This document shows positions 26,988-35,488 of a stretch of 64,000 bases of DNA, in pieces. The position numbers were made by a program, and so were the translations under genes. Under the pieces are notes generated by a model. It ran no database searches, was not told the origin of the DNA, and saw only the letters and a list, made by a program, of their open reading frames with translations. Origin of the DNA: Prevotella sp. (lineage in GTDB: Bacteria; Bacteroidota; Bacteroidia; Bacteroidales; Bacteroidaceae). Positions within the stretch are counted from its first letter, which is position 1; every line of letters starts with the position of its first letter. The DNA lies in assembly GCA_016901395.1 (NCBI GenBank), contig JAEAMQ010000048.1, forward strand, positions 1-64,000, given 5' to 3'.

Positions 26988-28544
26988 ATGAATATGAAAA
27001 AGAATCTACTCCTTATGACCATGCTTTCTGCCATGAGTCTCGTGGCCGTTCAGCCTGCAATGGCCGACACTTACACCCTAAATCCAATTGCTGAGGTGGC
27101 ATTCCGTACCAATACCGGCTGGAATGGCACCGACGAGACCGCACCCACGGCATGGCAGACGGGTTTTCCCAAGACCAATCAGGAGACCATCGAGTGTACC
27201 TACTCGCAGCGCATGTGGGCTCAGGAGATGTTCGATGTGACCGACGTTGGTCTTTCCAACGCCTCGGAGGTGACGCTCACCCTGATTAATGCCAACAGTT
27301 CCACCTATCGTCTCGGTGCCTGGGTGGTGCCCAATGCAGACTGGACGAGTGCGGAGGCGCAGACCTGGACCGACGGTACATGCCCTGTGGTCGAGGCCTT
27401 CAAGAGTGTTGTGGGTGTCTATCCCAGCTATCAGACCAGCAGCAAAACCTATTTGGCCTATGCTTCAGCAGATGATGTGACAAAGACGCAGCTCATTACT
27501 TTTTCAGGCGATGCCCTGACAACCCTGAAGAATGGTGTGGTAGAGAAAGACGGCAAACAGTATCTCTCGCTGATCATTACCTTCCGTGAGACCGATGCCA
27601 GCTACAGCACAGGACGTAATCCCAAATATTATGGTGTGGGAAGTAGCGTTGAGACCAACCGCCCCGTGCTGACCGTGACGAAGAACACACCCGCAGTGGT
27701 GAACAATACAACGGGAACAGGTTATGAGACATTGGCTGCGGCAGTGGCCGACATTGCCACGGTAACCGAGGACAACAACAATTCCGTCGTGCTGACACTG
27801 AACAAGGATGTGGAGATATCGTCGCGCCTCAACATCAAGACACAGAATGTCACCATCCAAGGTGCTACGGGCGAGGAGAGAATCCTGCGCGCCAGCAGCT
27901 ACGTCAACGGTCTGATGTTCCTCACGCAGGACACGCTGGCCACCCTCACAATGGAGAATCTCGTTATCGACGGACAGGGCGTGGAGGCTTCTGCAGCCGT
28001 GTTTGAGGCCTCCAACAAGGGTCTCACGGTGCTCAACAACGTGACCATCAAGGATGCAGTGACCACCAGCACACAAGGCATCTTCTGCAACAAGAACAAC
28101 GGTCGTGCAGTGCTCAATGGCGTGACCATCACGGGTAGCACCGCCTCGGCCAGCAAAGCCCTCGTCTTTGTGGGAACAAGCAAGATGACTCTGAGCGGCA
28201 ATAATAACTTTGGGGCTGTCTATGTGGAGAAAGACAACTATCTCACCGACGAGGGAGCCACTGCCCAGCAAGTGGTCATTGTGGACAACACGCGAACCCC
28301 CAACATCGTATTAGTGAAGGGTGGCACGCTGGCCAACTACACCGTGAGTGGTCAGGCAGAGGGCCTCTCGCTCGTGCAGAACGGCAACGACCTCTATCTG
28401 TCAGCCGAAACCACGGCAATCCATACGGTGTCTGAGACTGCCACGGTGGCTGAAGGCAACGTCTACAACCTTGCGGGACAGATGGTTGGCAGTGCCTGTA
28501 AGGGTGTTGTCATCAAGAATGGCAAGAAATATATTCAGCGGTAA
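26988..28544 (+). CDS. Secreted beta-helix-like protein with T9SS-like tail (paralogue 2)
   Basis: 518 residues (or 516 from the second ATG, 26994). Signal peptide ends near PAMA-DTYTLN. The DNRLRE-like domain and the beta-helix segment (LTMENLVIDGQG, TVLNNVTIKD, GRAVLNGVTITG) align throughout with paralogue 1, but the ~150-residue module near the C-terminus is absent. The final 26 residues are nearly identical in both (IYNLAGQ/VYNIAGQ type, KGVVIKNGKKY), as expected of a shared secretion or anchoring signal. It follows the terminator, so it may have its own promoter, though I see no clear TAnnTTTG box. Function not assigned. Confidence 0.72.
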   Translation: MNMKKNLLLMTMLSAMSLVAVQPAMADTYTLNPIAEVAFRTNTGWNGTDETAPTAWQTGFPKTNQETIECTYSQRMWAQEMFDVTDVGLSNASEVTLTLINANSSTYRLGAWVVPNADWTSAEAQTWTDGTCPVVEAFKSVVGVYPSYQTSSKTYLAYASADDVTKTQLITFSGDALTTLKNGVVEKDGKQYLSLIITFRETDASYSTGRNPKYYGVGSSVETNRPVLTVTKNTPAVVNNTTGTGYETLAAAVADIATVTEDNNNSVVLTLNKDVEISSRLNIKTQNVTIQGATGEERILRASSYVNGLMFLTQDTLATLTMENLVIDGQGVEASAAVFEASNKGLTVLNNVTIKDAVTTSTQGIFCNKNNGRAVLNGVTITGSTASASKALVFVGTSKMTLSGNNNFGAVYVEKDNYLTDEGATAQQVVIVDNTRTPNIVLVKGGTLANYTVSGQAEGLSLVQNGNDLYLSAETTAIHTVSETATVAEGNVYNLAGQMVGSACKGVVIKNGKKYIQR

Positions 28545-28589
28545 ACTTACATCAAGGACACCTCTGAACACAGACGTGACACCAAAAAA

Positions 28590-28624
28590 GAATAAGCGGC
28601 GTAAGTATTTACAGTCGCTTATTC
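28590..28624 (+). terminator. Hairpin between paralogue 2 and GH88
   Basis: GAATAAGCG (28590-28598) pairs perfectly with CGCTTATTC (28616-28624), with an inner GTAA/TTAC stem. No strong T-run follows, so this may be a processing or attenuation structure. Confidence 0.5.
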
Positions 28625-28650
28625 GTATTTAATATAAAAAAAGATTAATC

Positions 28651-29856
28651 ATGATGAAGAAACTGATGATGACCATCGTGTGTCTGCTTTCTGCTTTGGC
28701 ACTGTCTGCTTTAGAGAAATGGCCTGCCACGTCCTTGCAATATTGCGATGCGCAAGTGCAGCGGGCACTGAAGGTGCTTAGCCACGGCGACGGATCATAC
28801 AACTTCTCCAAGGAACCGCGCAACATCCTCAATGGCGACCGCCAGAAGGGATGGAACTGTCGTGAGGCCAAGGCTGAGGAGTGGTGCTCGGGATTCTGGC
28901 CAGGCATCCTGTGGATGGATTACGGCATGACCCACGACAATGCCATCCGGCGTGCTGCCGAAGGCTACACCGAGGTGCTGCGACCGCTGGCCTATCAGCC
29001 CGTTTACGACCACGATCTGGGCTTCATCATGATCAACTCATTCATGAAAGGCTACGAGCAGACCCAGTCGGAAGACTATCGCCGTGTGCTCCTGGCTGCC
29101 GCCGACTCGCTGGCCAATCTTTACAATCCCAAGGTAGGCACGCTGCTGAGTTGGCCGCGCCACGTGAAGGACTACGGCGGACACAACACCATCATGGACA
29201 ACATGATGAATCTGGAACTGCTGTTCTGGGCTTCTGCCCACGGCGGGAACCGCTATCTCCGCGACATCGCCATCAGCCATGCGATCACCACCATGCGTCA
29301 CCACTTCCGTCCCGACGGCAGCTGCTATCATGTGGCGGTCTACGATACGCTCACAGGCAATTTTCTGCGGGGACAGACCCATCAGGGTTATGCCGATAAC
29401 TCGATGTGGTCGCGTGGTCAGAGCTGGGCCATCTATGGCTATACGATGGTGTATCGCTGGACCCGCGACAAGGTGTTCCTGCAGTTTGCGGAGAAGGTGA
29501 CCGACATATACCTGCGCCGCCTGCGTGAGACGAGCGACGATCTTGTACCCCTGTGGGACATGGACGACCCGCGCGGAAAGGCGGCCCCCAAGGATGCCAG
29601 TGCCGCGGCAGTGGTGGCCGACGCCCTGCTCGAACTGCAAGGCTATGTGGGTGGTGACAAGGGCGAGTATTACAAGGAGTTTGCGCTGCAGTCGCTGGCC
29701 CAGCTGAGTAGTGAGAAATATCAGAGTCGCCGTAGGAATGTGGCGTTCCTCATGCACAGCACGGGGCATCATCCGGCCGGCAGTGAGATTGATGCGAGCA
29801 TCATCTATGCCGACTACTATTACCTTGAGGCATTGCTTCGGGCACAGAATCTCTGA
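28651..29856 (+). CDS. GH88 unsaturated glucuronyl hydrolase
   Basis: 401 residues with a signal peptide (about 1-20). The (alpha/alpha)6-barrel signatures of GH88 are present: EEWCSGFWPGILWM, YDHDLGFIM and IMDNMMNLELLFWA, where the two Asp residues (YDHD and MDN) are the family's catalytic acid and assisting residue, plus SRGQSWAIYG and the C-terminal GHHPAGSEIDASIIYADYYYLEALL. It hydrates and removes the 4,5-unsaturated uronyl residue left by polysaccharide lyases, the expected next step after the lyases at 18887 and 21978. This supports a uronate-containing substrate for the locus. Confidence 0.92.
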   Translation: MMKKLMMTIVCLLSALALSALEKWPATSLQYCDAQVQRALKVLSHGDGSYNFSKEPRNILNGDRQKGWNCREAKAEEWCSGFWPGILWMDYGMTHDNAIRRAAEGYTEVLRPLAYQPVYDHDLGFIMINSFMKGYEQTQSEDYRRVLLAAADSLANLYNPKVGTLLSWPRHVKDYGGHNTIMDNMMNLELLFWASAHGGNRYLRDIAISHAITTMRHHFRPDGSCYHVAVYDTLTGNFLRGQTHQGYADNSMWSRGQSWAIYGYTMVYRWTRDKVFLQFAEKVTDIYLRRLRETSDDLVPLWDMDDPRGKAAPKDASAAAVVADALLELQGYVGGDKGEYYKEFALQSLAQLSSEKYQSRRRNVAFLMHSTGHHPAGSEIDASIIYADYYYLEALLRAQNL

Positions 29857-29945
29857 AAAATAAGTTGAAGTTAGGTTTATAAATAATAGAAAGATTTAGC
29901 AGTTAGTTTATTTCATGGTAGAAAAAGTTAGTTAGTGTTTTAAGT

Positions 29946-29984
29946 CAAGTTTGGCAGGCCCTCAGCGGAGGACTTGCTTTTTTT
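29946..29984 (+). terminator. Terminator after GH88
   Basis: CAAGT (29946-29950) with ACTTG (29972-29976), an inner CCTC/GAGG stem closing on AGCG, then seven T's (29978-29984). Confidence 0.65.
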
Positions 29985-30190
29985 GTGTGTTTAATCTTCG
30001 GTCTGATGAGTATTTGAAATTTGACGCATCGTAATTCCAAAAAGATGAACGGAATTTTTGCTCGATTTTGTCAAATTTTGTTGCCTGAAAACAGCGTCTC
30101 TGGAATTTCCATTATAGAAAGGAATATCGGGTTTTTAGAGCCGAAAAATGCTTTTTTCGGTTTGAAAAGTCTGTCGCGGAGGGTCGGTTA

Positions 30191-30222
30191 GGCCTTTTTA
30201 GCGTTGCTAAAAGCCCTTTTTT
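30191..30222 (+). terminator. Terminator-like hairpin flanking array B
   Basis: GGCCTTTTTAGC (30191-30202), GTT loop, GCTAAAAGCCC (30206-30216), then six T's. It could end a + strand transcript. A related CTTTTAGC...AAAAG hairpin lies at the same relative place beside array D, so it may instead be a part of the interspersed element. Confidence 0.6.
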
Positions 30223-30227
30223 GCCCT

Positions 30228-30293
30228 GCGATTGAGGCTTCGACGCAAGGTGATTAGATAGTAATCGCAAGACGAATAGATACTAATCGCAAA
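30228..30293 (-). repeat. Tandem array B: three 22-bp dyad units
   Basis: Units at 30228-30249 (degenerate), 30250-30271 and 30272-30293 in exact 22-bp register. The cores are GATTAGATAGTAATC and GAATAGATACTAATC, imperfect inverted repeats separated by CGCAAG/CGCAAA-type linkers. Confidence 0.8.
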
Positions 30294-30585
30294 GCTAAAA
30301 ATGTAAAATAATCACAAGGTGTTGATAGTCTGTTGATTACAAATGTGCTCATTTTCGGCGTATTTCCAACCAAACAATTTTTGTTTCAGAATATGCAAAT
30401 CTCACGAAGACTTTTTTCAAAGTTTTTCATAATAGGGAATTGGAGAGTACGGCCTGCCTTGTTACTGTCGACGAAACGATGGAAGGGTTGGGCGGCAGCG
30501 GGAGATTCGTCGATTTAGCATCGTAGGCTCAAAGATTCAGACCGATTTCCTTTTAGTAAAGGGAGATTGTTTCTGAAATATTACG

Positions 30586-30593
30586 TAATTTTG
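30586..30593 (+). promoter_or_regulatory. Candidate -7 element of GH43 promoter
   Basis: TAATTTTG matches TAnnTTTG. A TTG at 30567-30569 is the only upstream partner, with a somewhat short 16-bp spacer, so support is partial. The ATG is 46 bp downstream. Confidence 0.45.
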
Positions 30594-30639
30594 TTTGGTA
30601 TAACGTATTATCATCATAGACCAATAAACCATTTCATCA

Positions 30640-32331
30640 ATGAACAATCAATTGACATCCCTGTTTTCAAAACAGCATATTGCGCGGATAGTGCGCCTGT
30701 CGTGCGTGGCCCTGCTCATAGGGTGGCTACCTGGCGTGGCCGTGGCCCAATATCATTCAGAGGTGTGGAATCCCGACTTGGGCAATGGGAAATATAAGAA
30801 TCCCGTGCTCTTTGCCGACTACAGTGACCCTGATGTTGTGGCCGTGGGTGACGACTATTATCTCACCGCCAGTTCCTTCAACTGTATTCCCGGACTGCCC
30901 ATTCTCCATTCCAAAGACTTAGTGAACTGGCGCATCATCGGCTATGCGCTCCAAGAGCAGGAGCCTCGGAACCTCTTTGACAGTCCGCAGCACGGTAAGG
31001 GTGTGTGGGCTCCCGCCATCAGGTTTCACCAAGGCGAGTATTACATCTACTGGGGCGACCCCGATCACGGCGTGTTTATGGTGAAGGCCAAGAACCCTGC
31101 CGGACCTTGGGAGAAGCCCGTGTGCGTCATTGAGGGCAAGGGCATGATAGACACGTGTCCGCTCTGGGACGACGACGGGCGCTGCTATCTTGTGAATGGC
31201 TGGGCCGGAAGCAGGGCTGGTTTCAACTCGGTGCTGACCATAAGGGAACTCTCGGCCGACGGCCTGCGACCGATAGGCCGACCGCGGATGGTGTTCGATG
31301 GCGGACAACAGAACCATACCACCGAAGGCCCGAAGCTCTACAAGCGCGACGGATACTACTGGATTATGTGTCCGGCTGGTGGCGTGCAGCACGGCTGGCA
31401 GCTGGCCATGCGCAGCAAAGACATCTATGGGCCTTATGAAGCGAGGGTGGTGATGGCGCAGGGAAAGACCGATATCAATGGTCCTCACCAAGGCGGATGG
31501 GTGCATACAAGCCTGGGTGAAGATTGGTTTCTGCATTTCAACGACAAGTATGCCTACGGGCGCGTGGTGTTTTTGCAGCCGGTAGACTGGTCGACGGGAT
31601 GGCCAGTGATGGGCCTCGACAAAGACCACGACGGCACAGGCGAGCCCTACACCACCTATCGCAAGCCCAAATCGGCCTCGACCACGATGGAGAACCCGCA
31701 GGAGTCTGACGAGTTTAACGACACGGAGCTGGGGCTTCAGTGGCAGTGGCATGCCAACTACAACCAGCTGTGGGGCATGCCCACGAGCAACGGAAGCCTG
31801 CGACTGTACACCGCCGACCTGAGTTCCGACTTCAAGAGCCTCTGGGAGGCCGGCAACCTGCTGCTTCAGAAGTTGCCCGCGCCCACTTTCACGACCACGA
31901 CCAAGATAAGGTTTGCCTCGAAGGAAGACGGACAGTATGGCGGCATCATCATGATGGGCATGAACTATCAGGCTTTGGTGGTGAACCGCGTGGGACAGGA
32001 ATTCCAACTCCTGCAGCTGTCGTGCCGCGGCGCCGACACGGGTGGGGTGGAGTCGCGCAGTGTGATAGCCATGCTGAAGCCCACCGACCGCGATACCATC
32101 AAATACTCGCCCGCACTCTATATGGACATTTATCTGCGCATGACGGTGGCCGACGGCAAGTGCCGGTTCAGCTATAGCTTAGACGGAAAACAGTTTAAGT
32201 CTGCCGGCGATGAGTTCACGTTGAGGCAGGGCAAATGGATTGGGGCCAAGATGGGATATGTGAGTGAGCGCACCAATACCAAGGGAAATCGTGGCTGGAT
32301 AGATGCCGACTGGTTCCGCGTGACACGATAA
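30640..32331 (+). CDS. GH43 beta-xylosidase / alpha-L-arabinofuranosidase with C-terminal beta-sandwich
   Basis: 563 residues. An N-terminal signal peptide (about 1-37, cleavage near VAVAQ) precedes a five-bladed propeller with the GH43 acids: Asp63 in YSDPDVV (base), the Asp of GMIDTCPLWDDDG (pKa modulator) and the Glu of TTEGPKL (acid). The C-terminal ~200 residues (from SDEFNDTELGLQWQWHANY) are the DUF1349/GH43_C2-like beta-sandwich typical of GH43_12-type enzymes. It probably removes xylose or arabinose from plant glycans in the periplasm. It is flanked by terminators and forms its own unit. Confidence 0.92.
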   Translation: MNNQLTSLFSKQHIARIVRLSCVALLIGWLPGVAVAQYHSEVWNPDLGNGKYKNPVLFADYSDPDVVAVGDDYYLTASSFNCIPGLPILHSKDLVNWRIIGYALQEQEPRNLFDSPQHGKGVWAPAIRFHQGEYYIYWGDPDHGVFMVKAKNPAGPWEKPVCVIEGKGMIDTCPLWDDDGRCYLVNGWAGSRAGFNSVLTIRELSADGLRPIGRPRMVFDGGQQNHTTEGPKLYKRDGYYWIMCPAGGVQHGWQLAMRSKDIYGPYEARVVMAQGKTDINGPHQGGWVHTSLGEDWFLHFNDKYAYGRVVFLQPVDWSTGWPVMGLDKDHDGTGEPYTTYRKPKSASTTMENPQESDEFNDTELGLQWQWHANYNQLWGMPTSNGSLRLYTADLSSDFKSLWEAGNLLLQKLPAPTFTTTTKIRFASKEDGQYGGIIMMGMNYQALVVNRVGQEFQLLQLSCRGADTGGVESRSVIAMLKPTDRDTIKYSPALYMDIYLRMTVADGKCRFSYSLDGKQFKSAGDEFTLRQGKWIGAKMGYVSERTNTKGNRGWIDADWFRVTR

Positions 32332-32372
32332 AAGGGCTGTGGTGAGCAAGAAAGGGAGTTGTGGTCTAAAGG

Positions 32373-32402
32373 GGGGACATCGTTCATGATGTCCTCTTTT
32401 TT
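32373..32402 (+). terminator. Terminator after GH43
   Basis: GGACATC (32375-32381), loop GTTCAT, GATGTCC (32388-32394), then CTTTTTT. Perfect 7-bp stem with a T-run. Confidence 0.88.
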
Positions 32403-32522
32403 ATATCGTGCTATGCTGATGTAATTGCATTTTAGTGGATTTTAATTCCGATAACTATGAAAACACACAACGTTCTAACCGAAGATACAATAAAATTTCA
32501 GGTAAAATCGGCTTGGGTAAAA

Positions 32523-32563
32523 TAAAAAAGGAGTTGCAATCTATTGATTGACAACTCCTTTTG
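32523..32563 (-). terminator. Terminator of tRNA-Pro (minus strand, A/T tails on both sides)
   Basis: AAGGAGTTG (32528-32536) pairs with CAACTCCTT (32552-32560) and an inner CAATC/GATTG stem. Read on the minus strand it ends in a T-run, right after the tRNA 3' end. Confidence 0.82.
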
Positions 32564-32569
32564 AATAAG

Positions 32570-32642
32570 TCGGGATTACTGGACTCGAACCAGCGACCTC
32601 GCGCCCCCCAGACGTGTGCGCTACCAACTGCGCCAAATCCCG
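32570..32642 (-). tRNA. tRNA-Pro (anticodon GGG)
   Basis: 73 nt on the minus strand, CCA not encoded. Acceptor stem CGGGATT/AATCCCG with C1-G72 and A73, the identity pattern of bacterial tRNA-Pro. D stem GCGC/GCGC, anticodon loop CTGGGGG giving GGG at 34-36 followed by G37, T-loop TTCGAGT. The anticodon stem (CACGT/GCGCG) carries an A28-C42 mismatch and a U31-G39 wobble, a slight oddity. A promoter and a terminator flank it. Confidence 0.93.
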
Positions 32643-32654
32643 AACTTGCGAGTG

Positions 32655-32686
32655 CAAAGGTAGTCATTAAGAATGAACTGACCAAA
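32655..32686 (-). promoter_or_regulatory. Promoter of tRNA-Pro
   Basis: On the minus strand: TTTG (32683-32686), 20-bp spacer, TACCTTTG (32655-32662), 12 bp before the tRNA 5' end. An exact consensus match. Confidence 0.85.
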
Positions 32687-32744
32687 TTTTCGAGCAAGTT
32701 TTTGCGATGTTTTATATAAATAAAGATAATATATGGTTGCTTTG

Positions 32745-32776
32745 TTGGTTGATTAGCTATTTATTTTGTAAATTTG
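32745..32776 (+). promoter_or_regulatory. Promoter of the metalloprotease gene
   Basis: TTG at 32745-32747, a 21-bp spacer, TAAATTTG at 32769-32776. The leader to the ATG is about 100 nt. Confidence 0.65.
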
Positions 32777-32884
32777 CCGATAGCTTATGGATCGGTTCGA
32801 TGGATTGATCCTAAGACTAAAGGCGGAAAGAGAGGTGGAGCCTAAAATGTTTTTCAGGTCTCTCGGACAAGAATGTAGATTCGG

Positions 32885-34060
32885 ATGAAGAAAGTATCAT
32901 TTTTTTTAGTTTTGCTTTTGCAAATGATGTTCTCTGCCTGCGGGGGAGACGATGGTGTGCAGACAACGACAGAAACGGTTGCTGATGATCAGGATCAGGA
33001 TGCCACTACGGCAACCATTGATAGCACGTATGACTATCAGTTGCCCGTTATATTCCATGTGCTGTATCAGGACAAGAATGATGCCAGCCAATATATTCCG
33101 GCGGCTCGTCTGAAAAATCTATTGGAATATGTCAATCAGATTTATCAGGGTGGGGTATACGGTGAAAGTGCCAATGTTCATGTTAAATTTGTTTTGGCAG
33201 AGAAAGATGAAAGCGGAAACACATTGTCGACTCCCGGTGTGGAGTATGTTTATTATTCAGGCACGTATCCTATTGATGAATCGGCTTTTATGGTTTCGGC
33301 GGATAACAAGAAATACATCTGGGACCCTAATGAATACATCAATGTGATGATGTTTAATTTCAAAGAGGAGAGCGATGGAGAGGTGCTTGGCATCTCTCAT
33401 ATGCCTTACACCATTCAGGGAGTGCACGAACTGGAAGGGTTGGAGACCACTACCGACACGTATATCTCTAAGAGTCGTTTAGGCTATCCGCTTTGCTCGT
33501 CGATCAATAGCATCTATGCCGGACAGTCAAGTACCGGTGGCTATTACCAGTCAGACCGCTACACAGCTTCCGATCATCAGGCCACGTATCTCACATCGGC
33601 AGACATTGTGGTGACGATGGCCCACGAACTGGGTCATTATCTCGGTCTTTTCCACATGTTTACAGAAAATATCTCGACTGACCAATCTGCGGATATGTTT
33701 GCACCATTGGATTCCTGCGGCGATACAGACTATTGCGAGGACACCCCGTCGTATAACCGTGCAGAGTATAATTCCTACCTTTCTTATTATATAGCCAATA
33801 CGTCCAGCAGCAGTCTGTCTGTCTGGGATTTGTTGAAACGTAATGCTTGCGACCTGACTACTTTCTATAGCGCCAATATCATGGACTATGCCTTCAGCTT
33901 GGGTTACAAGATTTCATCTGATCAGAAAGCACGTATCCGCAATGTGCTCTACTATAGTCCGCTTATTCCCGGGCCCAAGCTCAATGGAGCCAACCAGAGT
34001 ACACGGGCTGGAGTAGAGACAGAAGGCAAGACGTATGACCGCCCGCGTCTCATCAGATAA
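32885..34060 (+). CDS. Zinc metalloprotease lipoprotein (M43 pappalysin-like)
   Basis: 391 residues. Lipobox cysteine in LQMMFSAC (residue 19), then an acidic/Thr-rich linker. The metzincin zinc motif HELGHYLGLFH has His247, Glu248, His251 and His257, followed by DSCGDTDYCEDTP (typical M43 cysteine pattern) and a Met-turn NIMDYAF. A secreted, outer-membrane-attached endopeptidase is likely. Some Bacteroidota relatives are described as zinc-dependent metalloproteinase lipoproteins. No prodomain cleavage site is obvious. It has its own promoter and is not linked to a carbohydrate locus. Confidence 0.87.
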   Translation: MKKVSFFLVLLLQMMFSACGGDDGVQTTTETVADDQDQDATTATIDSTYDYQLPVIFHVLYQDKNDASQYIPAARLKNLLEYVNQIYQGGVYGESANVHVKFVLAEKDESGNTLSTPGVEYVYYSGTYPIDESAFMVSADNKKYIWDPNEYINVMMFNFKEESDGEVLGISHMPYTIQGVHELEGLETTTDTYISKSRLGYPLCSSINSIYAGQSSTGGYYQSDRYTASDHQATYLTSADIVVTMAHELGHYLGLFHMFTENISTDQSADMFAPLDSCGDTDYCEDTPSYNRAEYNSYLSYYIANTSSSSLSVWDLLKRNACDLTTFYSANIMDYAFSLGYKISSDQKARIRNVLYYSPLIPGPKLNGANQSTRAGVETEGKTYDRPRLIR

Positions 34061-34165
34061 CACCCTTTACGTTAAACAAAATATAATTGGTCTTCCACAG
34101 GTGGAAGTCGAATGAGGCGCAGGCTTCATCGTCGGCTTCTGCCCACAACATGGAAAAACATCATC

Positions 34166-35422
34166 ATGACATACCAAATCACTGCCCCACAAACCCTTGA
34201 TGCCACCATCACCCTGCCCGCTTCGAAGAGTATCAGCAACCGTGCCCTTATCATCCAAGCCCTTGCTGGTGGACGGATGATGCCCGCCAACCTGTCTGAC
34301 TGCGACGACACCGAGGTGGTTATCAGTGCGTTGGAGCACGATCCGGATACGGTAGACATCAAGGCCGCGGGCACTGCCATGCGGTTTATGACAGCCTATC
34401 TCTCTGTGACCGAGGGCGAACATATCATCACCGGTACCGAGCGCATGAAGCATCGGCCTATCGGAATTCTGGTCGATGCATTGAGAAATCTCGGGGCCGA
34501 CATCAGTTATATGGAACAGGAGGGGTATCCTCCGTTGCGCATCTGTGGTCGGAAGTTGCCCGGTGGACGCCTCGATGTGCCGGGAAACATCAGTTCGCAG
34601 TATATCTCCGCGTTGTTGATGGTTGGTCCGTCGATGCAAAACGGACTTGAACTCCATCTCACCGGCAACATCGTGTCGCGCCCCTACATCGACCTGACGC
34701 TCTATCTGATGAAGCAATATGGAGCCGATGTGGACTGGACGGGGGTGGATACCATCACCGTGAGACCCCATCTCTACAGCGAGCGAGCCTATACGATAGA
34801 GAACGATTGGAGTGCATCGAGTTACTGGTATGAGCTGATGACACTCTATGAGGGCCGCGATGCCCGCGTGACACTCAACGGACTCTCCGACGGTTCGCAG
34901 CAGGGTGACTCCATTGTGAAATACATTTATTCGCTGTTGGGCATCAAAACATCGTTTGCCCAAAACAAGAAAACAGGCTCGTCGGCCGTGAAACTATCCC
35001 GCCGCATGGGTAGGGTGCAGCGTCTCGATTTCGATTTCATCAATTGTCCCGACCTCGCCCAGACGGTGGTGGTGACCTGTTGCGCGCTCAACATCCCCTT
35101 TCATTTCTCGGGATTGGGCAGTCTGAAGATCAAGGAAACCGACCGCATCGAAGCCCTGAAGACCGAATTGAGAAAGGTGGGTTATGTGATTCGCAGCGAG
35201 AACGACTCCGAATTGTTCTGGGACGGCGACCAGTGCGAACCCACGTTCGACCCCATCGACACCTACGAGGACCATCGCATGGCAATGGCTTTCGCACCTT
35301 TGGCCGTGAGATTTGGCAACATCCGCATCAATGATCCGGAGGTGGTATCCAAGTCCTATCCCCATTTTTGGGAAGACCTGCGGCTCGCGGGCTTCGAGAT
35401 TACAGAGGAGGAAGAGGATTAA
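34166..35422 (+). CDS. aroA: 3-phosphoshikimate 1-carboxyvinyltransferase (EPSP synthase)
   Basis: 418 residues from ATG 34166, chosen because MTYQITAPQTL leads straight into the conserved LPASKSISNRALI block. An earlier in-frame ATG (34112) would only add a basic tail. Further landmarks are GTAMRFMTAYL, GTERMKHRPIG, LPGGRLDVPGNISSQYISALL, KETDRIEALKTEL and EDHRMAMAFAPLA. It makes EPSP from shikimate-3-phosphate and PEP in aromatic amino acid synthesis (cytoplasm). The sequence is of the divergent Bacteroidota type. It is followed 66 bp later by a small membrane protein gene. Confidence 0.95.
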   Translation: MTYQITAPQTLDATITLPASKSISNRALIIQALAGGRMMPANLSDCDDTEVVISALEHDPDTVDIKAAGTAMRFMTAYLSVTEGEHIITGTERMKHRPIGILVDALRNLGADISYMEQEGYPPLRICGRKLPGGRLDVPGNISSQYISALLMVGPSMQNGLELHLTGNIVSRPYIDLTLYLMKQYGADVDWTGVDTITVRPHLYSERAYTIENDWSASSYWYELMTLYEGRDARVTLNGLSDGSQQGDSIVKYIYSLLGIKTSFAQNKKTGSSAVKLSRRMGRVQRLDFDFINCPDLAQTVVVTCCALNIPFHFSGLGSLKIKETDRIEALKTELRKVGYVIRSENDSELFWDGDQCEPTFDPIDTYEDHRMAMAFAPLAVRFGNIRINDPEVVSKSYPHFWEDLRLAGFEITEEEED

Positions 35423-35488
35423 GTCAGCTTTCTCTTCCGGTCTAATCTCATCATTTCATTACATCATCCATTCAATTCCACATCTGAT

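Larger units (their letters stand above)
30191..30355 (-). repeat. Interspersed composite element, copy 1 (inverted relative to copy at 55078)
   Basis: Read on the minus strand it runs AAAATGAGC, about 53 nt containing CTTGTGATTATTTTACA, then TTTGCGATTAG and three 22-bp units (array B), then a CTTTTAGC hairpin. The + strand segment 55078-55238 has the same order and spacing: AAAATGAGC, 52 nt containing CTTGTAATTATTTGACA, TTTGCGATTAC, units, CTTTTAGC hairpin. The two appear to be degenerate copies of one ~160-bp element. Confidence 0.7.
29857..30639. other. 783-bp intergenic region between GH88 and GH43
   Basis: No convincing gene. From left to right it contains a terminator (29946-29984), an A/T-rich hairpin (CCGAAAAA 30141-30148 with TTTTTTCGG 30152-30160), a terminator-like hairpin (30191-30222), tandem array B (30228-30293), an upstream block conserved with the copy at 55.1 kb (to 30355), and a -7 box for GH43 (30586-30593). 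The 61-codon + strand frame at 30333-30518 shows no family features. Confidence 0.6.

Noticed and set aside
30333-30518. 61-codon + strand frame between array B and GH43
   Set aside because: Overlaps the conserved flank of the repeat element and shows no coding character.
34112-34165. Upstream ATG for aroA
   Set aside because: Adds a basic, non-conserved tail; ATG 34166 matches the usual EPSP synthase N-terminus.
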